Source: Marinilabiliaceae bacterium UBA5213
GTDB taxonomy: Bacteria > Bacteroidota > Bacteroidia > Bacteroidales > Marinilabiliaceae
Length of the DNA stretch: 20,187 bases
Assembly (NCBI GenBank): GCA_002412555.1
Contig: DHVH01000260.1
Coordinates: forward strand, 1,721-21,907
Direction: 5' to 3'
Part shown: piece after piece, positions 1 to 7,972 of the stretch
Layout: every line of letters begins with the position of its first letter
How positions within the stretch are numbered: position 1 is the stretch's first letter
Program-made: the position numbers and the translations under genes
The notes under the pieces: generated by a model
Told to the model about the DNA's origin: nothing
Database searches by the model: none
Seen by the model: only the letters and a program-made list of their open reading frames with translations

Positions 1-251
1 GAAATGACGCCCCGCCACTTTTGCTCATCACAGGAGACAGGGAACTGGAAATGCTTGGCAGGTATGAAGAAAATGCCTACCTGATGCGAATGATGAAAAT
101 AGTCGGCCATGAAGATACCCGCCTATTTGAACTGGATGGTTATGGCCATCAAATGGCGGAACCTGCCTTCCCTTTATTGTTGAACGAGATAAATAGGATT
201 AAGAGTGCTACCAATAGCACAGGGGTAACTTTAAACGGGACAACGAAATAA
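1..251 (+). CDS. Alpha/beta-hydrolase, esterase-like (3' end only)
   Basis: This is the C-terminal end of a protein whose start lies left of the window; the frame is open from base 3 to the TAA at 249-251, about 82 residues. The visible part reads like the last strand and helices of an alpha/beta-hydrolase: PPLLLITGDRE is the usual strand that precedes the acid region, and the later DGYGHQMAEPA carries the His expected to complete a Ser-Asp/Glu-His triad. The pattern (LLLITGDRELE, YEENAYL, H-x-M-AEPAFPLLL) recalls carbohydrate-esterase-like hydrolases common beside Bacteroidota glycan loci, so deacetylation of acetylated mannan is a possible role, but that is inference. The nucleophile Ser and any signal peptide are outside the window. 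The gene runs convergent to the regulator, with 25 bp between the two stop codons, so it is probably a separate transcript. Confidence 0.72.
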   Translation, partial: NDAPPLLLITGDRELEMLGRYEENAYLMRMMKIVGHEDTRLFELDGYGHQMAEPAFPLLLNEINRIKSATNSTGVTLNGTTK

Positions 252-276
252 CTGGTTCCTAAGTATTGGAAAGTTT

Positions 277-3200
277 CTAAAAGGAGTTGTTATATGAGCC
301 TGCATAATCAGAGGGGTTCATATTGAATTGTTTATGGAAGCATTTTCTGAAATACTTCACATCGTTAAAGCCTACATTGAGGGCAACCTCGGGGACTGAC
401 ATGGTTTTAGTCCCTAACAAGGTTGCTGCTTTTTTGAGGCGAATGGTTCGGATGAAAGGGTTAACAGACAGGCCTGTGAGCGCTTTTATTTTCCTGTAAA
501 GGGTTATCGAACTCATGTTCATTTCAGAAGCAAGTCTGGTTACATCGTAGTCTGAATTGTCTATATGTGTTTCGATAACCTGATGTAACTTATTCAGAAA
601 TTGCTCGTCTGCGGACGTGATCCCCATTTCTGATGGCTGGGTTTTGAGATTGGTTATAAACCTTTGCTGCAGACGCTTCCTTGACTCTACAAGGTTGCTG
701 ATTCTGGCCAGCAATATTTCCGGATTAAAGGGTTTTGCCACATAATCATCCGCACCGGTATTTAGTCCCTTTACCATCATGTCTCCAGAATTGAGGGCCG
801 TCAACATGAGCACAGGAATGTGGGAAGTAATGAAATCTCTTTTTATGTGCTTACACAATTCCATGCCGTCCATTAAAGGCATCATAATATCAGTTAGAAC
901 CAGGTCAGGAAGATGATTCTGGATTTTTCCCAAGGCTTCTAAGCCATTTTCAGCAAAAACTAATCTATAGTGATCAGAAAGTAAAATTTTCAGTAAATCA
1001 CGTAATTCTGCATTGTCCTCAGCTATCAAGATAGAAGGTTTGTTTTTTGATGTTTTAGTATTTTCTCCCTTTAGCTCCTCTGGCACCAATACACCCTCTT
1101 TCCGGTAGTCTTCCTTTTGGGAAAGGTTAAACTCCGTGACGGTGTATGGAAGCTTTACAGTGAAAATGGTGCCGCGGTCTGGTGCACTATCAATAAAAAT
1201 GGTGCCTTGGTGCAACTCTACCAGTTGCTTAGTCAAGTAGAGTCCAATGCCATGTCCTTTTCGAGAGGTGTTTTTTTCCTGAACCCTGAAGAATCGGTTA
1301 AATATATTTTGAATGTTTTCCTGATCAATGCCTCTGCCTGTATCGGAGACTTTTATGATGATGCCTGGTTTATGTTTTAGGAGGGGCTCATTTTCAACTT
1401 CCAGGGTTATATTGACATTTCCGTTGGGTTTATTGTATTTTATGGCATTTGAGATCAGGTTACGCATGATTTTATCTAAATCATCCGGAGAAAATGGGAA
1501 TAGGTAGGTGGGTGTCGAAGAGGAAAAGTCAATGGAGATGTTATTGTTAGTGGCATACTGATGAAAATCTTCTGAGATGGTCTTTATATAAGCAATGATA
1601 TCACTGTAGCTATATTCTGCTTTTTTCTGTTGTTCTTCAATTTTTTGCGAGTCTAGTAACTCGTTAATCAACCTCATTAAGGCTTTCGTGTTTCGATGAA
1701 TGATTTGAAGCAGACGTGAATCTTCATTGTTGTTCTGGATGAGTTTTTCAACCGGGGCCATTATCAACGTTAACGGGGTGCTTAGCTCATGCGAAATATT
1801 GATGAAAAAATCAGTTTTAAGTTTTGAAAGTTCCTCAGCCTTTTCTGCCTTGAGGCGCTCAATTTTGAGTTTGTCTACGTATCTGGCTTTGACTAGGGCA
1901 TAGGTCCATATAAACCTCAGAAGAAGGGTTATGGCCAATAGGTATAGGATATAGGCGGCGGTCGTCTTCCAGATGGGCGGTGTTATTGTCAGGAAAATGT
2001 AACTTCCTTCTTCATTCCAGAACTGATCGTTATTAGAAGCCTTAACCCTGAATTTATATTCACCTGGACTGAGATTGGTATAAGTGGCCATTTTTTGGTT
2101 GGATACATAGCGCCATTCACTGTCAGCATTTTCCAGTTGGTAGGCATAATTATTTTTCTGGGGGTTGATAAAATTGAGGGCACTGAAATAGAAATTAACT
2201 GAAGCCGCTGCTTTATAATTGATTACAATAGTGTCTCCTGAATTGAGGTGATGCTTTTGGCGCGTGTCGGGTGCAAAGGCAATATCTGTGATGTAAACAG
2301 GCGGAGCCTGTTGGTTGGTCGTTATGTCATCGGGATTGAAATAAACCAGTCCCTCCGAAGTGCCAAAAAATAAAAGGCCCTCTTTGTTTTTATAAGCTGC
2401 ACCGGGATTGAAGAAGTTGCCTGGTAAACCATCGTAATTGAAGTAGTTTCTTGTTTCTTTTGTTTGTTGGTTATAACTCGCTAAGCCATTCGAGGTGCTG
2501 ATCCAAAGATGGCCATTATTATCCTCCAGTATCCCAGAAATAATATTATTAGGTAGATCAATGCTGTCGTTGTAATTAATGAAGGAATCGGTTTGGTCAT
2601 CATAACGATGAATAGCCATGTTGGTGCCAACCCATAGTTGATTTTTGGAGTCCTCAAGTAATGCGTAAATCCAATCACCGGTGAGATTCTGTGTTTTTGA
2701 GTAGTTTTTTATGCTAAAATTGGTCGTGTTTATCCGATCTAATCCTTCATAAGTCCCCAGCCAAATATACCCTCTGTGATCTTCAGTTAATGTTAAGGTG
2801 AAATTACTGCTGATTGAGTTTTGTCCAGCCTGATAAAGGAATTGTTTGAAAGTGCCATCAATGGGATTAAATAAATTTAATCCACCTCCGTTGGTGGTCA
2901 CCCAATAATTTCCTCTGGAATCTTTAAGAATGTCTCGAACATCATTGTTGCCCAAAGAGCGGGGGTCCGCTTGATTGTTTTTCCATGTTATTTTGTCTTT
3001 CCCCGGAATGTATAGGTTAAGACCGGTTAAGAAACCTCCTGTCCATAAATTGCCATTACTTTCTAAATACATGGCGAGAATGGCGTCCTCAGTATATTTG
3101 AAATGGTACTTGCTTTGGTCAGGAAGTATGAAGTGGCCGTTTTTGCGATTGTAAATGTTGAGACCGCCTCCGTCGGTACCAATAAAGAGATGACCTTCAT

Positions 3201-4365
3201 CGTTTTCAAGCAGCGCAGAGATTCTGCTGTGTGTAAGTGTGTTGTTTAGTAATGGGTTCCGGACTATTTTGTTGAAAACTTGTGTGTTGTTATTAAGGGA
3301 ATAGTTCACGCCGCCTCTTTGAGTGCCTACCCAATAATTGCCTTGCCTGTCTTCGAAAAAACATTGGATATTGTTGTCATTTAAAGATTCCGGATTTCTT
3401 TCGTCGGCGACATAGCTGATGATCTCCATCTCTTTATTGATCATTTTGTGAAGTCCATACCGATTACTGCAGAACCAGAGATTTCCCTCGCTGTCACTAT
3501 TCATATACCATACCCAATCTTCTTCAAAAGCATATTTTTTATTGCCTGGTGGTGTGTATCTATTAAACGTTCCTGTTTCTTTATTGAATAGGTCGAGTCC
3601 GTTTTCGTTGCTCACAAAAATGCGTTGATATTGGTCCTCACGTATGGCATAAATGAAATTGGAACGCACAGAACTTGGATGCTCCTTTCTATAATTCATG
3701 GTTGTTTGGGTCGCTGGGTTAAAGCAAAAGAGTCCTTCAGATTTTGACCCCATCCATAAAAGATTATCGCTATCAAAAAAAAGTTCTGTGATATTGCCAA
3801 GATGAAGACTTTCCCCTTTTTCATCCTGAATGTTGGTCTGGATTAATAAGTCCTTTGCTTTATTGTATGCCCAAATGCCGTGATTCCCCCAACTGATGTA
3901 AATTTGGCCATTATGACTTTTTGCTATGGCAGGCACGTAGTATTCATAAGTAACCCGTGGTGCCTGTCCCTCATTATGCACCAGGCCAATCCGAGAAAAA
4001 TTACCTCTTTCTTGCTCGTACCTGTTTAGGCCTGCATTGGTGGCCACCCATAGATTCTGCTCATCGTCTTCTAGAACTGAAAAAATAACATTTCCTGATA
4101 ATGAGGTGGAATCCTGGCTGTTATGCAGAAATGTTTTAAGGTCAACGCCATCATAGCGTTGTAAGCCGTTTTCGGAGGCAAACCAAAGAAAGCCCAGATG
4201 GTCCTGTGTTATTTCAATAATGCTGTTATGGTTGAGTCCGTCGTTGGCAGTAATGTGTCGAAATGAAAGTGGGTTGCTTTTATTCGGCATCACAGGTTGT
4301 GAGAGAATTGAAATCAATGCTATTAGGATGAGCAAACCTTTCATAATCTTCTGAATGTTATCCAT
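277..4365 (-). CDS. Hybrid two-component sensor/AraC regulator (HTCS)
   Basis: A one-protein signalling system for glycan sensing, spanning the inner membrane. Order: N-terminal hydrophobic signal/anchor (about 8-26); 14 recognisable propeller repeats of the type D-x-x-G-x-L-W-x-G-T-x-x-G-L (about 45-680), enough for two seven-bladed propellers; a Y_Y_Y beta-sandwich (about 720-793); a membrane helix (about 799-824); HisKA with the phospho-accepting His at H859 in FFINISHELSTPL; an HATPase domain with N-box NLISNAIKYN (969-978), DTGRGID and GHGIGLYL; a receiver (about 1110-1225) with E1116/D1117, phospho-acceptor D1159 in LTDIMMP and K1211 in KPF; and an AraC-type double HTH (about 1255-1355). 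All key residues are intact. The start at 4365 follows AGGAGAAG; M8 is an alternative. It is divergent from the susC-like gene, the normal position for the activator of that operon. The ligand is inferred to be a manno-oligosaccharide from the enzymes nearby. Confidence 0.97.
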   Translation of the reverse strand: MDNIQKIMKGLLILIALISILSQPVMPNKSNPLSFRHITANDGLNHNSIIEITQDHLGFLWFASENGLQRYDGVDLKTFLHNSQDSTSLSGNVIFSVLEDDEQNLWVATNAGLNRYEQERGNFSRIGLVHNEGQAPRVTYEYYVPAIAKSHNGQIYISWGNHGIWAYNKAKDLLIQTNIQDEKGESLHLGNITELFFDSDNLLWMGSKSEGLFCFNPATQTTMNYRKEHPSSVRSNFIYAIREDQYQRIFVSNENGLDLFNKETGTFNRYTPPGNKKYAFEEDWVWYMNSDSEGNLWFCSNRYGLHKMINKEMEIISYVADERNPESLNDNNIQCFFEDRQGNYWVGTQRGGVNYSLNNNTQVFNKIVRNPLLNNTLTHSRISALLENDEGHLFIGTDGGGLNIYNRKNGHFILPDQSKYHFKYTEDAILAMYLESNGNLWTGGFLTGLNLYIPGKDKITWKNNQADPRSLGNNDVRDILKDSRGNYWVTTNGGGLNLFNPIDGTFKQFLYQAGQNSISSNFTLTLTEDHRGYIWLGTYEGLDRINTTNFSIKNYSKTQNLTGDWIYALLEDSKNQLWVGTNMAIHRYDDQTDSFINYNDSIDLPNNIISGILEDNNGHLWISTSNGLASYNQQTKETRNYFNYDGLPGNFFNPGAAYKNKEGLLFFGTSEGLVYFNPDDITTNQQAPPVYITDIAFAPDTRQKHHLNSGDTIVINYKAAASVNFYFSALNFINPQKNNYAYQLENADSEWRYVSNQKMATYTNLSPGEYKFRVKASNNDQFWNEEGSYIFLTITPPIWKTTAAYILYLLAITLLLRFIWTYALVKARYVDKLKIERLKAEKAEELSKLKTDFFINISHELSTPLTLIMAPVEKLIQNNNEDSRLLQIIHRNTKALMRLINELLDSQKIEEQQKKAEYSYSDIIAYIKTISEDFHQYATNNNISIDFSSSTPTYLFPFSPDDLDKIMRNLISNAIKYNKPNGNVNITLEVENEPLLKHKPGIIIKVSDTGRGIDQENIQNIFNRFFRVQEKNTSRKGHGIGLYLTKQLVELHQGTIFIDSAPDRGTIFTVKLPYTVTEFNLSQKEDYRKEGVLVPEELKGENTKTSKNKPSILIAEDNAELRDLLKILLSDHYRLVFAENGLEALGKIQNHLPDLVLTDIMMPLMDGMELCKHIKRDFITSHIPVLMLTALNSGDMMVKGLNTGADDYVAKPFNPEILLARISNLVESRKRLQQRFITNLKTQPSEMGITSADEQFLNKLHQVIETHIDNSDYDVTRLASEMNMSSITLYRKIKALTGLSVNPFIRTIRLKKAATLLGTKTMSVPEVALNVGFNDVKYFRKCFHKQFNMNPSDYAGSYNNSF

Positions 4366-4408
4366 TGTAACAATAACTTCTCCTGCTTGGTTGTCTACAA
4401 TATCGCCT

Positions 4409-4416
4409 GAAATTTA
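4409..4416 (-). promoter_or_regulatory. Possible -7 box for the HTCS gene
   Basis: On the minus strand this reads TAAATTTC, one mismatch from the Bacteroidota -7 consensus TAnnTTTG, about 44 bp upstream of the HTCS start. A TTG lies about 16 bp further upstream, a little closer than the usual spacing. The match is weak; no better minus-strand candidate was found in the gap. Confidence 0.25.
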
Positions 4417-4539
4417 CTAAATATTAACAGCACAACTTATATCATTACATACTTTTTGATTGTATGATGATTTTTAAGCATAAAATGATAGAATAGTATT
4501 ATATTCAAGGAAAGGCTTTGATACAATTATTAATTTAAT

Positions 4540-4562
4540 TTTACACATAGGGAATGTGCAAA
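4540..4562. promoter_or_regulatory. Dyad TTTnCACAT-n5-ATGTGnAAA (candidate operator)
   Basis: TTTACACAT and ATGTGCAAA face each other across AGGGA; eight of nine positions per arm are complementary. It sits about 125 bp upstream of the predicted susC -7 box and 175 bp upstream of the HTCS start, so it could serve either gene. Its role as a binding site is inferred from position and symmetry only. Confidence 0.35.
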
Positions 4563-4607
4563 TACTAACTTAATGTTCATTTAATCAGCGTCTTGTCGCC
4601 TGTTAGG

Positions 4608-4631
4608 TTCAAAAGGCAGCTCGATTTTGAA
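4608..4631. promoter_or_regulatory. Dyad TTCAAAA-n10-TTTTGAA (candidate HTCS operator)
   Basis: Perfect 7-bp inverted arms at 4608-4614 and 4625-4631, separated by 10 bp, which places their centres 17 bp apart. It ends 55 bp upstream of the putative susC -7 box, a usual distance for an activator of the AraC type. AraC proteins often use direct repeats, so the inverted layout is only moderately supportive. No binding evidence exists in the sequence itself. Confidence 0.38.
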
Positions 4632-4686
4632 AGAAATACCCCCCTAAAAGGAAATAAATTTTCCCATCTTCTAATCCTGTGTGTGA

Positions 4687-4694
4687 TAAATTTG
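4687..4694 (+). promoter_or_regulatory. Putative -7 box of the susC-like operon
   Basis: TAAATTTG matches the Bacteroidota sigma-ABfr -7 consensus TAnnTTTG exactly. No TTTG-type -33 element is visible at the normal spacing upstream, which fits a promoter that depends on an activator such as the adjacent HTCS. Transcription would start near 4700. Confidence 0.55.
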
Positions 4695-4810
4695 CATCAA
4701 TAACATGTTAAAAAGGGTTTTCTTATTAAGGACATGAAGTTCCTGTTGATCTATGGAGGTAGACAGGTTTTAAAGTAAATACAAATTATAACTATTAAAC
4801 TTAACGATTT

Positions 4811-7800
4811 ATGAAAAAAATGCTTCGATTATTTCTCGTTTTGTTCTTTATGGCCGCCCATCTAATGGTTTTTGGTCAGGAAAGAGTTCTGACGGGAACA
4901 GTTACCGATTTAGATAATCTTCCTTTACCGGGAGTTACGGTTGCGGTTGAAAATACCACTAAAGGTACGATTACAGACATCGATGGAAATTATCGAATTT
5001 CTCTGGGAGAAGGAGAGTCCATGTTGTTGTTTTCTTTTATCGGTTTTGACAATTTAAGGGTCGATGTAAGCGGACAAAGCGTAATGAACGTTGTGTTGAA
5101 GGATGCCATTCTTGGCCTGGATGAAGTCGTGGTTGTTGGTTATGGTACCATTCGCAAAAGTGATCTGACAGGGGCTGTTGGTCGCGTAGGCGGTGATGAA
5201 CTCAATACGATGGCTACGGCTGACCCGGTTAGAAGTCTTCAGGGAAAACTATCAGGGGTGGATGTGGTATCCAATTCGGGAGAACCCGGTAGTGGAACCC
5301 GAATTCGTGTTCGTGGAATTGGAACGATCAACAACAGTAATCCGCTTTATGTAGTGGATGGCTTCCCAATGGGCCATATGAGCAACGTGGATCCATCCAA
5401 CATCGAAAGTGTTGAGGTGCTCAAAGATGCATCCGCCACCGCTATTTATGGTTCACGTGGTGCCAATGGTGTTATTCTTGTTACTACAAAAAGTGGCAAA
5501 AAGGGAAAGGCTGCATTCAATGTCAGTAGCTATGCCGGTGCTCAAATCATTACAGAGCGCATTGATATGGCCAATGCATACGAATTCGCTACGCTGCGAA
5601 AAGAAGCCTATGCCAATGCCGGGGTCATTGCTCCTAATATTGAGATGTTGGACTATGTAATTGATAATCAGCATGTAGGTACCGACTGGCAGGAAGAGTT
5701 GTTTCGTATAGCACCTATCCAAAACTATTCTGTTTCAGCTTCTGGTGGAACGGATGCTGTAACCTACAATATTGGTGGTACCTATAATTCTCAGGAGGGA
5801 ACCATTAAGAATAGTGGAATTGATAAATTGTTCCTCTTTTCAAATACCAAGTATCATTTGTCCGAAAAGGTAACCTTTGGTTCTAACCTTAGCTATACCT
5901 TTTATGAGAAGAACAATAACAACAATAGTGACTATGGTGGATCCATCACGGATGGTCTGCAAATGGATCCTCTGACGGTGGCCTGGGATGACTATACCAA
6001 TTATTATGGAGAGCGTTTTATTACGGGTGGAACCACTATTGCCAACCCTGCCAGAATTGTTGACGAGGCTAAGTATAACATAAATTCGGCGCATCGCCTT
6101 ATCGCTAACTTTGACCTTCAAGTGAAAGATATTGCTGTGGATGGTCTGGATTTTAAAACCATGTTTGCCACCGATCTGCATCTGGGAAAATCAAAGGCCT
6201 ATTACCCGCAATTCGAAATTGCTCCAGATCAAAGACGCGATAAAAGCAGCCTGTATGAACAACGCTTTGAGCAGAATCAATGGGTGTGGAATGGTTACTT
6301 TTCCTATAATAAAGTTTTTGGGGTGCATTCGATCAATGCTGTTTTGGGATCGGAAGCTCAAAGCAATAATTACAGTGATATCAATGCCACTGTATTTGAT
6401 GTGCCATTTGATACGAATTTAATGTATTTCGGTCAGGCTCAGGATCCTGAGCAGAGATCTGTTGATGGAGGAGCAGGTAAAACGACTCTGAGTTCCTATT
6501 TTTCACGTCTGAATTATAGTTTTGATAACCGCTATTTGGTTACGGCTACCTACCGTGCGGATGGTTCATCTAAATTCATTGGAGATAATAAATGGGGATA
6601 TTTTCCTTCTTTTTCTGCCGGATGGAACCTTAAAGAAGAAGCCTTCATGGAAAATGTATACATGTTCGACCAAATTAAGCTTCGTGGTGGTTGGGGACAA
6701 GTCGGTAATGAGGGCTCGGTGGCAGCAAATAGCTATTTAGCTGCTATGAATACTGGATATACCTATGTTTTTGGAGGGTCACCCGTTGATGGAGCCCGTA
6801 CAGGTGCACTAAGCAACCCCGATTTGAAGTGGGAGGTGTCCGAACAACTCAATGTTGGTTTGGATCTGTTGATGCTCAACCAAAGATTAGGCCTTAGCCT
6901 TGACTGGTTTAACCGGGATACAAAGGACATGATTCTACGCACGCCTATTCCATTTTACGTAGGGTCGGGACGGCCTGCAAGAAATGCCGGTTCAATGAAT
7001 AATACCGGATTTGAAGCTTCCTTTAACTGGACAGAACAAAGAGGCTATTTCCGCTATTCAATTGGTTTGAACGGTTCTGCCATTCAAAATGAAGTCACCA
7101 GTCTGGCCGGTGGCGAACCCATCAGTGGAGGAAATGCACAGAAAATGGGCTCCGTGACCAGAACTGAAGAGGGACATGAAATTGCTTATTTCTACGGATT
7201 TCAAACCGATGGTATTTTTAACAGTCAGGACGAACTTGATAGCTACTTGTGGACGAATCCTGATGATAATAGTACCAGACGTATTCAACCAAATGCAGGA
7301 GTGGGTGATATCAAATTTGTTGATCAGAATGGTGACGGAGTTATCAATGAAGATGACCGGGTGAAACTGGGGAGTGCCATTCCCGACTTTACTGCAGGTT
7401 TAAATATTGAAATGGCCTATAAAGGTCTTGATTTTAAAGCATTTTTCTACGGGGTTTTTGGTTCGGAAGCGGTCAATGTGTTAAAATATTTTTCGCATGG
7501 GTCTTTTTCTCAAGCTAATTATCATCGGGATCGATTGGATCGTTGGACACCAGGCAATACTAACACCAATGAGCCCAGAGTAATATCTACAGACCCTAAT
7601 CAAAACAGTCGTTTTTCAGACAGGCATGTTGAAGATAATTCCTATATCCGATTGAGGAATGTTCAGTTAGGCTATACTTTGAGGAGGGGGCTTGTTGAGT
7701 CAATTGGCTTAGGTAGTGTAAGGTTTTATATCAATGGGGATAACCTGTTGACCTTTACTAAGTACAGCGGCTATAATCCTGAAATCGCCGGAACTGGTGA

Positions 7801-7876
7801 TTTGTCAAATGGAGTCGATTTTGTCACCTACCCAATGGGAATTACCCTAACCGGAGGTCTAAATATCACCTTTTAA
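4811..7876 (+). CDS. SusC-like TonB-dependent outer-membrane transporter
   Basis: An outer-membrane beta-barrel that imports oligosaccharides using TonB energy. The 1021-residue length is normal for the family. A signal peptide covers about residues 1-22 (LMVFGQ). A carboxypeptidase-regulatory-like domain follows (about 25-100, with GTVTDLDNLPLPGVTV and TDIDGNYRI), then the TonB box region DEVVVVGYGT (104-113), the plug domain with the SusC signature DASATAIYGSRGANGVILV (207-225), and the barrel, ending in an aromatic residue (GLNITF). A calcium-loop-like DQNGDGVINEDD lies at about 838. It is the first gene of the uptake block, preceded by the promoter candidate and followed 96 bp later by the SusD partner. 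The substrate (manno-oligosaccharides) is inferred from the downstream enzymes. Confidence 0.97.
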   Translation: MKKMLRLFLVLFFMAAHLMVFGQERVLTGTVTDLDNLPLPGVTVAVENTTKGTITDIDGNYRISLGEGESMLLFSFIGFDNLRVDVSGQSVMNVVLKDAILGLDEVVVVGYGTIRKSDLTGAVGRVGGDELNTMATADPVRSLQGKLSGVDVVSNSGEPGSGTRIRVRGIGTINNSNPLYVVDGFPMGHMSNVDPSNIESVEVLKDASATAIYGSRGANGVILVTTKSGKKGKAAFNVSSYAGAQIITERIDMANAYEFATLRKEAYANAGVIAPNIEMLDYVIDNQHVGTDWQEELFRIAPIQNYSVSASGGTDAVTYNIGGTYNSQEGTIKNSGIDKLFLFSNTKYHLSEKVTFGSNLSYTFYEKNNNNNSDYGGSITDGLQMDPLTVAWDDYTNYYGERFITGGTTIANPARIVDEAKYNINSAHRLIANFDLQVKDIAVDGLDFKTMFATDLHLGKSKAYYPQFEIAPDQRRDKSSLYEQRFEQNQWVWNGYFSYNKVFGVHSINAVLGSEAQSNNYSDINATVFDVPFDTNLMYFGQAQDPEQRSVDGGAGKTTLSSYFSRLNYSFDNRYLVTATYRADGSSKFIGDNKWGYFPSFSAGWNLKEEAFMENVYMFDQIKLRGGWGQVGNEGSVAANSYLAAMNTGYTYVFGGSPVDGARTGALSNPDLKWEVSEQLNVGLDLLMLNQRLGLSLDWFNRDTKDMILRTPIPFYVGSGRPARNAGSMNNTGFEASFNWTEQRGYFRYSIGLNGSAIQNEVTSLAGGEPISGGNAQKMGSVTRTEEGHEIAYFYGFQTDGIFNSQDELDSYLWTNPDDNSTRRIQPNAGVGDIKFVDQNGDGVINEDDRVKLGSAIPDFTAGLNIEMAYKGLDFKAFFYGVFGSEAVNVLKYFSHGSFSQANYHRDRLDRWTPGNTNTNEPRVISTDPNQNSRFSDRHVEDNSYIRLRNVQLGYTLRRGLVESIGLGSVRFYINGDNLLTFTKYSGYNPEIAGTGDLSNGVDFVTYPMGITLTGGLNITF

Positions 7877-7893
7877 CCGGAGGATAGAAGGTG

Positions 7894-7914
7894 TGTGTGA
7901 AAGTTACTCACACA
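7894..7914 (+). repeat. Stem-loop between the susC-like and susD-like genes
   Basis: TGTGTGA and TCACACA form a perfect 7-bp stem around a 7-nt loop, extendable by a G-U pair. It lies 17 bp after the susC stop. No T-run follows, so it is not a standard terminator; it may affect RNA stability or the SusC/SusD ratio. Confidence 0.4.
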
Positions 7915-7972
7915 TGAGAACGAATTCGCTGGTGAGTTTTATATGAGGTTAAAAAATTCAAATAAATAGCAT

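Larger units (their letters stand above)
4366..4810. other. Divergent regulatory region between HTCS and susC-like genes
   Basis: A 445-bp AT-rich gap with no credible ORF. It holds the putative susC -7 box (4687-4694), a weak box facing the HTCS gene (4409-4416), and two dyads (4540-4562 and 4608-4631) listed separately. The predicted susC leader, from about 4701 to 4810, is about 110 nt long and has no clear Shine-Dalgarno next to its ATG, only A/T-rich sequence, as is usual in this phylum. I see no T-rich terminator hairpin or riboswitch-like fold. Confidence 0.7.

Noticed and set aside
252..276. Bidirectional terminator between the esterase and HTCS stops
   Set aside because: Only a 4-bp TTCC/GGAA stem can be drawn, without a T-run on either strand.
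1117..1380. 87-codon plus-strand frame opposite the HTCS kinase domain
   Set aside because: It lies antisense within the conserved HATPase coding region, has no signal or domain, and its existence follows from the codon use of the opposite strand.
4342..4344. Met 8 as the true start of the HTCS
   Set aside because: The upstream ATG at 4365 has AGGAGAAG before it at an acceptable, if long, distance; Met 8 has no ribosome site. It stays a minor alternative.
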